Source: Cyclobacteriaceae bacterium | Lineage (GTDB): Bacteria; Bacteroidota; Bacteroidia; Cytophagales; Cyclobacteriaceae | Assembly: GCA_016786585.1 (NCBI GenBank) | Contig: JAEUUI010000028.1 | Location: forward strand, 1-64,000 | DNA length: 64,000 nt | Direction of reading: 5' to 3' | In this document: piece after piece, positions 1-6,236 of the stretch | Numbering within the stretch: the stretch's first letter is position 1 | Layout: each line of letters starts with the position of its first letter | Notes under the pieces: generated by a model | What the model was told of the DNA's origin: nothing | Database searches by the model: none | What the model saw: the letters and a program-made list of their open reading frames with translations, nothing else | Program-made: the position numbers and the translations under genes

Positions 1-17
1 CAAAACTTAAAGTTTGC

Positions 18-25
18 TCATATTT
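18..25 (+). promoter_or_regulatory. possible -7 box of the tRNA-Leu promoter
   Basis: CATATTTG lies about 34 bp before the tRNA and differs from the Bacteroidota -7 consensus TAnnTTTG only in its first base. The matching -33 TTG would fall at or before the first base of the window, so it cannot be checked. Tentative. Confidence 0.3.
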
Positions 26-58
26 GCAGCCCGATCAGCAAGTCCGCTGGTCGTTTTT

Positions 59-140
59 GCCTGAGTGGCGGAACTGGTAGACGCGCACGACTCAAAATCG
101 TGTACCGCAAGGTGTGCCGGTTCGATTCCGGCCTTAGGTA
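59..140 (+). tRNA. tRNA-Leu (anticodon CAA)
   Basis: The cloverleaf can be folded by eye. The acceptor stem is GCCTGAG (59-65) against CTTAGGT (133-139), with discriminator A at 140. The T arm is GCCGG/CCGGC around TTCGATT (116-132). The anticodon loop CTCAAAA gives CAA, reading UUG leucine codons. There is a long class II variable arm (near ACCGCAAGGTG), as expected for tRNA-Leu. CCA is not encoded. The 3' end from 121 is duplicated at 800-821, so this gene appears to be the target of an insertion that rebuilt its own 3' end. Confidence 0.95.
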
Positions 141-142
141 CT
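121..142 (+). repeat. 22-bp direct repeat, copy 1 (tRNA-Leu 3' end)
   Basis: Begins TTCGATTCCGGCC and ends TTAGGTACT. It is identical to 800-821 over 22 bases and differs on both sides. It covers the T loop, the 3' T stem, the acceptor 3' strand and the two bases after the discriminator. It is a plausible attachment-site core. Confidence 0.85.
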
Positions 143-153
143 CCTACATGCTT

Positions 154-193
154 GTGTGACAGCGACTTGACTCAAAGTTGTTGTCACACTTTT
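154..193 (+). terminator. strong intrinsic terminator of tRNA-Leu
   Basis: A 15-bp stem with two G-T wobbles pairs GTGTGACAGCGACTT (154-168) with 175-189 around a 6-base loop, and TTTT follows at 190-193. It starts 13 bases after the tRNA and lies inside the putative insertion, so the inserted DNA seems to supply a new terminator to the tRNA it occupies. Confidence 0.75.
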
Positions 194-246
194 GTTGGCA
201 CACTTTTAAGCTTTCCAGCAATTAGTTTCATACCAAAACCTACTGT

Positions 247-690
247 ATGAAGGATAACATACAAGCTCTAGTGGATCTTCTCAACGGCCGACTTGAACGA
301 TTTGATCGTACGCGTAACATTCAATGGAAACTAAATGCATCACTATGGGCCGGTATGGTCGTTGCAATCGGTTTCCTCCGAAGTAACCACATATACTTTT
401 CACCGGTCGTACTTACGATGGCAGCAGTAGTAATTTGCATTATTCATGGCCGCACCATAAATAGAATTCAGTCATCACTCGCATTCGACAAGCGTTTGGT
501 TAAAAAATATCACCAAGTAATCAACCGGGAATTGAAGGACAAGAGGTTAAAAAAGATTTGGAGAAAAACTAACGACAACAGCGATGATTGGAACACGATT
601 CAGAATGCGGTGACAGTTCTTTTATCTCTAGTTGGGGTGTTGATGCTCAGCAAATGGGTGGAGTTTTGTCAAATGGTGATTGGAATGTAA
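247..690 (+). CDS. hypothetical membrane protein inside the tRNA-Leu insertion
   Basis: A 147-residue protein that I do not recognise. It has a basic N-terminal stretch, two close hydrophobic segments (about residues 33-46 and 54-69, the second containing VVLTMAAVVICII), a Lys/Arg-rich middle part (about 80-110), and a third hydrophobic segment near the C-terminus (about 119-137, LLSLVGVLML). This suggests a small integral membrane protein with a basic cytoplasmic loop. It is the only gene between the two tRNA-derived repeats. Cargo of small tRNA-targeting islands often includes defence or toxin genes, but nothing in the sequence shows that here. The start is the first ATG of the frame. Confidence 0.6.
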   Translation: MKDNIQALVDLLNGRLERFDRTRNIQWKLNASLWAGMVVAIGFLRSNHIYFSPVVLTMAAVVICIIHGRTINRIQSSLAFDKRLVKKYHQVINRELKDKRLKKIWRKTNDNSDDWNTIQNAVTVLLSLVGVLMLSKWVEFCQMVIGM

Positions 691-799
691 AGAAAAGTTT
701 GCCAATAAGTGTGTCAAAAGTAATGATGAATGTTAGTAAGAAATATGGCCAATTGCATAGATTAAAAGGTTGTCAGGGCCTGGATGGCGATCCACTTGA

Positions 800-821
800 T
801 TCGATTCCGGCCTTAGGTACT
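800..821 (+). repeat. 22-bp direct repeat, copy 2 (displaced tRNA-Leu 3' end)
   Basis: Identical to 121-142. It is preceded by DNA that cannot form the rest of a tRNA (GGCGATCCACTTGA), so it is a remnant and not a gene. A terminator hairpin follows at 823-848, probably the original one of the tRNA. Confidence 0.85.
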
Positions 822-822
822 G

Positions 823-848
823 AAGCCCCCGCCTCGCGGGGCTTTTTG
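823..848 (+). terminator. intrinsic terminator, first array unit
   Basis: AAGCCCC (823-829) pairs with GGGGCTT (838-844), followed by TTTTTG. It directly follows the displaced tRNA 3' end, so it is probably the ancestral tRNA-Leu terminator. The hairpin recurs with T runs in the next two units (near 928 and 1033); in the fourth, near 1139, the 3' arm is broken. Confidence 0.75.
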
Positions 849-892
849 TTTATTATGATTTAATGGATTCTAAACAATATGAAGTGCGTGTT

Positions 893-908
893 CGTCCCGA
901 TAGTTATC
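893..908. repeat. short palindrome CCCGATA-GT-TATCGGG (REP-like)
   Basis: Perfect 7-bp inverted repeat with a 2-base centre. It recurs at 998-1013 with the same centre, at about 1106-1121 with centre AC instead of GT (the reverse complement), and in decayed form near 1208. It sits directly before each tRNA-derived junction. Whether it is a genome-wide repeat cannot be judged from this window. Confidence 0.6.
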
Positions 909-1270
909 GGGACCGGCCTTAGGTACTAAAGCCCCGCCTCGCGGGGCTTTTTGTTTATTATGATTTAATGGATTCTAAACAATATGAAGTGCGTGTTCGT
1001 CCCGATAGTTATCGGGACCGGCCTTTGGTACTGAAGCCCCGCCTCGCGGGGCTTTTTGTTTATTATGATTTAATGGGTTCTAAACAATATGAAGTGCGTG
1101 TTCGTCCCGATAACTATCGGGGCCGGCCTTAGGTACTGAAGCCCCGCCTCGCGCGATTTTGTTTGTTACTATTTAACAGCCTCTAAATAATATGGCGTGT
1201 GTTTGTTTCGATAGTCATCGCGACCGACTTTAGGTGTGGAAGCCTTCATATCCTTACTATTCATTTTATC

Positions 1271-1624
1271 ACGATTGATGTTTCTGAATATTGTATCGGT
1301 TAGTCCTGACAAGTTGAACCAGCTTTATTAAAATAATAACGCTTTTGTATTACAATCACATGGCTTATCAGGTAAATCAAATTGAAAGTTTCAATCGTAT
1401 CTGTATTTATAATTGATCTTCTGCAAATGAATTCAGTAACTAATATTACAGTGTATTGAAAACAAAATAAATTATCTATCACGCTCAAGTGCAGTACTTA
1501 GTAAGCGCTACTTTACACTAGTTTACATAACATAATTTTATGTTGGCCTTTCAGTTGTAAAAACATTCCATAATTCAAACAAACTTATAAATTGCCCGCC
1601 GTTGTCTAATTAATTTTTGATTCA
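1271..1624. other. AT-rich gap without a recognisable gene
   Basis: About 350 bp of low-GC DNA between the decayed array and the first kinase gene. The one longer reading frame (minus strand, 62 codons) has no recognisable motif and looks random. Near the right end, TTG (1592-1594) and AATTTTTG (1612-1619), 17 bp apart, could be a weak promoter for the kinase gene. Confidence 0.6.
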
Positions 1625-3958
1625 ATGGAACGAGCCGGGAGTTTCGCGTGGGATAAAGTCGTTTGTAAAATTTCAGAGGCAAAAGAAGTGAGCTCGATTG
1701 CTTTTGCTCTAATCTTCATTCTCTTTTCATGCGAACAAAATCCGGATAAACCAACCAGGTTTGCTACATCGGATATTTTCCTGATGAAGCAAGCGCTTGA
1801 TTCTGTTGAAGCAGAGTACCAGGAACCTCGGGCAAAAAAGATTGTAACGGAGATGTATTACAGACTAAATACTGAGCCCGATAATGACTTGTTTGTCCGT
1901 ACCCTGCGACTCACCTCTACCGTTTTACTTTCGCAGCCATCACCCACATTGAAGCAACTTGATTCGGCTGTGTCGTTTTCGTATGAGGCAAAGAAAATTG
2001 CGTTGCTCCACAACGACTCGGTTGAATGGGCACTCAATGAAATTCAGATCGGCAGATATCTTTATTTAAGAGGGTTTTGGCTTAAAGAGTTAAATCAATT
2101 GCCGATGGCCTCGACAGTTCTGCTTCGCGGCATCCGGTATCTGGAAAAAAACAACCTCACCAGTGGCCTATCGTCTGCCTATCACTGGCTCTCAGGCGTT
2201 GCGCCTACACAAAAAGATGCGCTGGCGGGTAAGCTTACGTATGAACTTCGTGCGCTCTACTACAACGACTCAATTCGTTCACCGGGGTTACGGGCAAAAA
2301 TCTGCAACGACCTTGCGGTATTCTATACCGATTATGCGAAGGATATTTCGAAAGCGAAAGCCTACTACTTTCGGGCCGCTGCGATTCTCGAGCAATTGAA
2401 CGACAAGTTCAGTCTGGCAATTGTGCTGAGTAATATTGGAGAAAACTTTGGTGCCGAAGGAAACATGGGTCAAAGCTTAAGTTTTTTTCGTCAATCTGCA
2501 CGGGTTGCCCAAGCAGCCGGATTACACGATCGTGAAGCGCTCGGTTTTCAAAAAATTGCCACAGTATTCCAGAATGAAGGCCGCTATGATTCGGCACTCT
2601 TTTACAATAAGAAGGCTATTGGAATCCTGAAACTTGACCCGAATTATTCTTCCGGGAAAATAATCGAATGGCAGGCAGAAGTCGCTAAGAGCTACATCCG
2701 GAAGGGTCACCGCGATTTCGGGTGGCAACTGGTTGGTTTGTTTGAACGCGAACTTCCTGCCATTAAAAGTCATGAATTGAGTGAGACATTCTCAGCGCTG
2801 GAGAAAATGGTTTTGGTCTATCAGGATCGGGCCGACTTGCCCAAGTTGGCCTTAACACAAAAGAAACTTTTGGGCCTTCGGGATGCTATCTTTTCCAAAG
2901 AGCAAATGATTGAAGTGGGGCGAATTGAAAGCCAGTATGAGATACAACTGAAAGACAAAGAACTGGAAGTGCTGCAATTGTCGCTTACCCTTCAGGCCGA
3001 AAATGCAAAGAAAGAGAAATGGATTCGTATTTTGTTGATTGCCGGTATCGCGATTACAACCGTTGGTCTCATCATGGTCTTACGGTTGCTGCGACAGCAA
3101 AACCGTTTTAATCAATCGCTGGCCGAACGAAGCGAGATTATCGAGCAACAAAAAGTTGAGCTTGAACGCAACCTCGCAGATCTTCAGCGGACGCAGGGCT
3201 ACATGCTTACTTCTGAAAAGATGGTTATGCTCGGGCAGTTCACGGCAGGTGTTGCGCACGAACTTAACAACCCTTTAAATTTTATTTCAGGAGGTGTATC
3301 TGTACTTGATGACGTTATCGATCGGTTTCTGGTAAGAGAATCACGTTCAACAGACGAAGTCGACAAAGCTTCGGCCGGTTTGAAAGCAGTGCTTAAAAAT
3401 ATTAACAATGGTGTTAGCCGCATGGCAGCTATTGTTGAAAGTCTTCAGATTTTTTCCAGTTCTAAGGAGGCTGTTACAGAGCATTCGGAGGCGGATGTTT
3501 TCGAATGCCTGGAGGCATCATTGATTCTGATTAAGTCAAAGCTCGACCGCGAATCAGTAGAAGTACTCCGGTCTTATGCTCCGGTCAAGGTGCGCGGGCA
3601 TTCTGGCAGGCTGAGCCAGGTATTCATTAATTTGATTGACAATGCGATTTATGCGCTATCGAAAAATTCTGCATCCGACAGGCAACTGGCCATTACAATG
3701 GTAACAACAGAAACTGAAGTCCAGATAAATTTTGTCGATAACGGAGAGGGGATACCGGAAGAAATCCACCGAAGCATCTTCCATGCGTTTTTTACGACAA
3801 AAAAAACGGGTCAGGGAACCGGCTTGGGCTTATTCATATGCTACAACATCGTGAATGATTTTGGCGGGAAAATCACGTTCGAAAGTGAGTTAGGTCGGGG
3901 TAGTACATTCACGGTAACGTTACTGCGTTCAAAATTTACTAACGAAAATAAGGCTTGA
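1625..3958 (+). CDS. TPR-containing sensor histidine kinase, paralogue 1
   Basis: 777 residues. An N-terminal hydrophobic segment ends in a lipobox-like FILFSC. A TPR-like helical region (about residues 50-400) follows, then a transmembrane helix (about 466-488), a short coiled coil, an H box with HELNNPLNF (His545) and a HATPase domain with N box (INLIDNAIYAL), G1 (DNGEGIP) and G2 (GQGTGLGLF). The sensor part is probably outside the cytoplasm, with the kinase inside. No response regulator is nearby. A GTG at 1688 would give a cleaner lipoprotein signal (MSSIAFALIFILFSC), and a weak promoter at 1592-1619 would fit that start. First of three tandem paralogues, 43 bp before the next. Confidence 0.85.
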   Translation: MERAGSFAWDKVVCKISEAKEVSSIAFALIFILFSCEQNPDKPTRFATSDIFLMKQALDSVEAEYQEPRAKKIVTEMYYRLNTEPDNDLFVRTLRLTSTVLLSQPSPTLKQLDSAVSFSYEAKKIALLHNDSVEWALNEIQIGRYLYLRGFWLKELNQLPMASTVLLRGIRYLEKNNLTSGLSSAYHWLSGVAPTQKDALAGKLTYELRALYYNDSIRSPGLRAKICNDLAVFYTDYAKDISKAKAYYFRAAAILEQLNDKFSLAIVLSNIGENFGAEGNMGQSLSFFRQSARVAQAAGLHDREALGFQKIATVFQNEGRYDSALFYNKKAIGILKLDPNYSSGKIIEWQAEVAKSYIRKGHRDFGWQLVGLFERELPAIKSHELSETFSALEKMVLVYQDRADLPKLALTQKKLLGLRDAIFSKEQMIEVGRIESQYEIQLKDKELEVLQLSLTLQAENAKKEKWIRILLIAGIAITTVGLIMVLRLLRQQNRFNQSLAERSEIIEQQKVELERNLADLQRTQGYMLTSEKMVMLGQFTAGVAHELNNPLNFISGGVSVLDDVIDRFLVRESRSTDEVDKASAGLKAVLKNINNGVSRMAAIVESLQIFSSSKEAVTEHSEADVFECLEASLILIKSKLDRESVEVLRSYAPVKVRGHSGRLSQVFINLIDNAIYALSKNSASDRQLAITMVTTETEVQINFVDNGEGIPEEIHRSIFHAFFTTKKTGQGTGLGLFICYNIVNDFGGKITFESELGRGSTFTVTLLRSKFTNENKA

Positions 3959-4001
3959 CAGCGCTTCATCAGCAACTACAAATCACAAACCTGTCGCGGC
4001 T

Positions 4002-6221
4002 ATGCTAAAGAGAAAAGTGTTGGCTTCCTTATTTGCTGGTTGCTTGAGCATGGTTATGATAAGTTGCAGCAAACAGGCTGATATTGCTGAACCAACAACG
4101 GACCCGGAATTGGTTGCCGCACTTGACTCCGCGGAAGTGATGTTTACTTCTCCCACGGGTGAGAAGATAATAAAGCGTATTCTGAACGATGTTCTGAACG
4201 AAAAGAATCTGGCGCTTAAGATTCGTGGTCTGCGGATAACATCTGCGGTACTACTTTCGGGCAGCAATGTTTCTTCGCTGGCACAATTGGATTCTGCAGT
4301 ATCCTTTGTGAGGCAGGCAGAAAGTCTTGCACTAACTGCCGGAGACTCACTGGAATGGGCGTTATGTACGATTCAATTTTTTAGGTATAAAAATCTGAAG
4401 CGCGAATGGGATTTTGAGAAACATAAGATTGGCTCGAAGGCTGTGCTTCTTATTGCGTTGAAAATTATTGAACAAAAAAAGCTGACGGATGGCTTGTCAT
4501 TTGGATACAGAACACTGGCGCGTTCTATGTTTATTGATAAGGAGCGTATTACCGATGTGTTGAATTATGAACTACTGTCGCTTCAATACAACGACTCTGC
4601 AAAATATCCTACGTTGCGGGCCCGAATCTGCAATGATATCGCCATCAAATACACCGAGTCTTTTAACCAGCAAGAAACCGGCAAGCGGTTTTTCCTTCGG
4701 GCTATTGAAATCTTAAAGCATTCAGACGATACCCTTCACTACGCCAGGGCGCTGGCTAATCTGGCGGATCCTATGAAGGATATCCCCGAGGCAATCCGTT
4801 ATTACCGTCAGGCAATGCAAGTATTAAAGTCTGGCACGTTACCGCTGGAAGAGGCATGGGTATGTTTTGAAATGGCATTGAGATTTCAAAGGATTAATCA
4901 GTACGACTCCGCTATTTTTTATTTACGGAAGTCAAATCAAAAACTTTTCGCCAGCCCGGGCGACCACCACAAGGAAATGTTATACCGCGAAGCACGTTTG
5001 GCCAGAAGTTTTGCAGGCATCGGCCAGATTAGCAGGGCCAGGTGGTTGATAGTAAACCGGGAACAGATATTTAACGAATCGGACGGATTTGTTTTCAACC
5101 TTACTCCGGAGCTTACAGATCGGGTAGAAGCATGCGAAGCGCTGGGTGATCTGGAAGGACTGATAGAAGCACAGCGCAGGTTGATGGTTTTACAGGATTC
5201 GATGTATTCCAGCGATCAATTTATTGAAGTGGGAAAGACTGAAAATCTGTATAAACTGAAATTAAAAATTCAGGAGCTGAACAATCTGCAAGTAACAAGT
5301 TCGCTAAAAGCCATAGCTGCAAATCGGGAAACCAGTATTCGCTTTTTGTTGCTGGGTGTTATTGGTATTACAACACTTGGATTATTGTTGGTTCGAATGC
5401 TTTTGATGAAACAAAAGCGACTCAGCGCGTATCTCACGCAACAAAATGAAACAATCGAGTTGCAGCGGGTCAATCTGGAAAAAGGGTTACAGGAACTTCA
5501 GCGGTCTCAAGCTCACATTTTAACTTCTGAAAAGATGGCCATGCTCGGACAGTTTACTGCGGGCGTTGCGCACGAATTAAATAATCCCTTGAATTTCGTT
5601 TCCGGAGGTGTGTCGGTGCTGGAGGAGGCAGTTGAAGAAGCCGGGCTGGAGGCGATAAACGAGCTTCAGATATTGCGGGATATTCGTAATGGAGTCGATC
5701 TGGCAATGAACATTGTGAAGAGTTTGCGCGTATTCTCTAACCCGAGATCTGAAATCGGGTTTGACTCTCACTCCGATATTGCCGAATGCATCAACGCTTC
5801 GCTTCTTGTTCTACAATCCAAAATCCGGGCTACCAATATTCGGGTATTGGCTGATTTTCAGGACTACATTGTAATCGGGCATTCCGGTCAGGTGTGCCAG
5901 GTGTTTATCAATCTGATCGATAATGCCATACATGCGGTAAAAGACCTTTCGGCAGAAAGAAGAACAATTCAAATACTTGCCCGTAAAACCGGATCGAATG
6001 TGCTGATCGACTTCACTGACCAAGGCCATGGAATTCCCGAATCAATCCGGTTAAATTTATTTCGCGCGTTCTTCACAACAAAACCTGCAGGGCAGGGTAT
6101 CGGACTGGGATTATTCATTTGCAATACAATTCTTCAGGGCATAGGTGGTGCTATTACATTCATAAGCGAACCCGACCGGGGTACAACCTTTACAGTTCAA
6201 ATGGCTCGGCCTAAACAATAA
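4002..6221 (+). CDS. TPR-containing sensor histidine kinase, paralogue 2
   Basis: 739 residues with the same layout as the gene before it: lipoprotein-type signal (MLKRKVLASL to MISC), TPR-like region with repeated LDSA and YDSA motifs, transmembrane helix about 447-469, linker coiled coil, H box with HELNNPLNF (His524), N box INLIDNAIHAV, G1 DQGHGIP and G2 GQGIGLGLF. All catalytic motifs look intact, so an active kinase is expected. It is clearly closer to paralogue 3 than to paralogue 1: both share the DLEGL/DLKKL, QDSMYS and EVGKTEN/EAGKVEN stretch before the membrane helix. It lies only 15 bases before paralogue 3, so they are probably co-transcribed. Signal and partner are unknown. Confidence 0.87.
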   Translation: MLKRKVLASLFAGCLSMVMISCSKQADIAEPTTDPELVAALDSAEVMFTSPTGEKIIKRILNDVLNEKNLALKIRGLRITSAVLLSGSNVSSLAQLDSAVSFVRQAESLALTAGDSLEWALCTIQFFRYKNLKREWDFEKHKIGSKAVLLIALKIIEQKKLTDGLSFGYRTLARSMFIDKERITDVLNYELLSLQYNDSAKYPTLRARICNDIAIKYTESFNQQETGKRFFLRAIEILKHSDDTLHYARALANLADPMKDIPEAIRYYRQAMQVLKSGTLPLEEAWVCFEMALRFQRINQYDSAIFYLRKSNQKLFASPGDHHKEMLYREARLARSFAGIGQISRARWLIVNREQIFNESDGFVFNLTPELTDRVEACEALGDLEGLIEAQRRLMVLQDSMYSSDQFIEVGKTENLYKLKLKIQELNNLQVTSSLKAIAANRETSIRFLLLGVIGITTLGLLLVRMLLMKQKRLSAYLTQQNETIELQRVNLEKGLQELQRSQAHILTSEKMAMLGQFTAGVAHELNNPLNFVSGGVSVLEEAVEEAGLEAINELQILRDIRNGVDLAMNIVKSLRVFSNPRSEIGFDSHSDIAECINASLLVLQSKIRATNIRVLADFQDYIVIGHSGQVCQVFINLIDNAIHAVKDLSAERRTIQILARKTGSNVLIDFTDQGHGIPESIRLNLFRAFFTTKPAGQGIGLGLFICNTILQGIGGAITFISEPDRGTTFTVQMARPKQ

Positions 6222-6236
6222 CTTATCCATGATGCG

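Larger units (their letters stand above)
121..821. mobile_element. candidate mini-insertion in the tRNA-Leu 3' end
   Basis: A perfect 22-bp direct repeat, covering the last 20 bases of tRNA-Leu and 2 more, occurs at 121-142 and 800-821. The 680 bp between hold a terminator and one membrane-protein gene. This is the layout left by tRNA-targeting tyrosine-recombinase elements, where the attachment-site core is duplicated and the tRNA is kept intact. There is no integrase, so the element would be a satellite moved in trans or the remnant of a larger island. The original tRNA terminator seems to have been pushed downstream (823-848). Repeat and layout are seen; mobility is inferred. Confidence 0.55.
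809..1270 (+). repeat. decaying tandem array of about 105-bp units
   Basis: The junction GGCCTT(A/T)GGTACT recurs at 809, 915, 1020 and 1125, with a decayed fifth copy at about 1226; spacings are 106, 105, 105 and about 101. Each unit has the last bases of tRNA-Leu, a GC-rich hairpin with T run (AAGCCCCGCC...GGGGCTTTTT), an AT-rich stretch, and the 7-bp inverted repeat CCCGATA/TATCGGG just before the next junction. Copies 1-3 are almost identical; copies 4 and 5 have lost the T run and much of the rest, so decay increases away from the tRNA. No open reading frame follows the period. Confidence 0.85.

Noticed and set aside
588-863. 91-codon frame overlapping the end of the 147-residue gene
   Set aside because: It crosses into the tRNA-derived repeat and the terminator hairpin and translates those, so it is not a protein gene.
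809-1270. Possible CRISPR array (regular repeats)
   Set aside because: The whole 105-bp unit is repeated, with no unique spacers, and no cas genes are present.
1300-1488. 62-codon minus-strand frame in the AT-rich gap
   Set aside because: Low-complexity sequence in an AT-rich region, no motif, no promoter or ribosome site that I could see.
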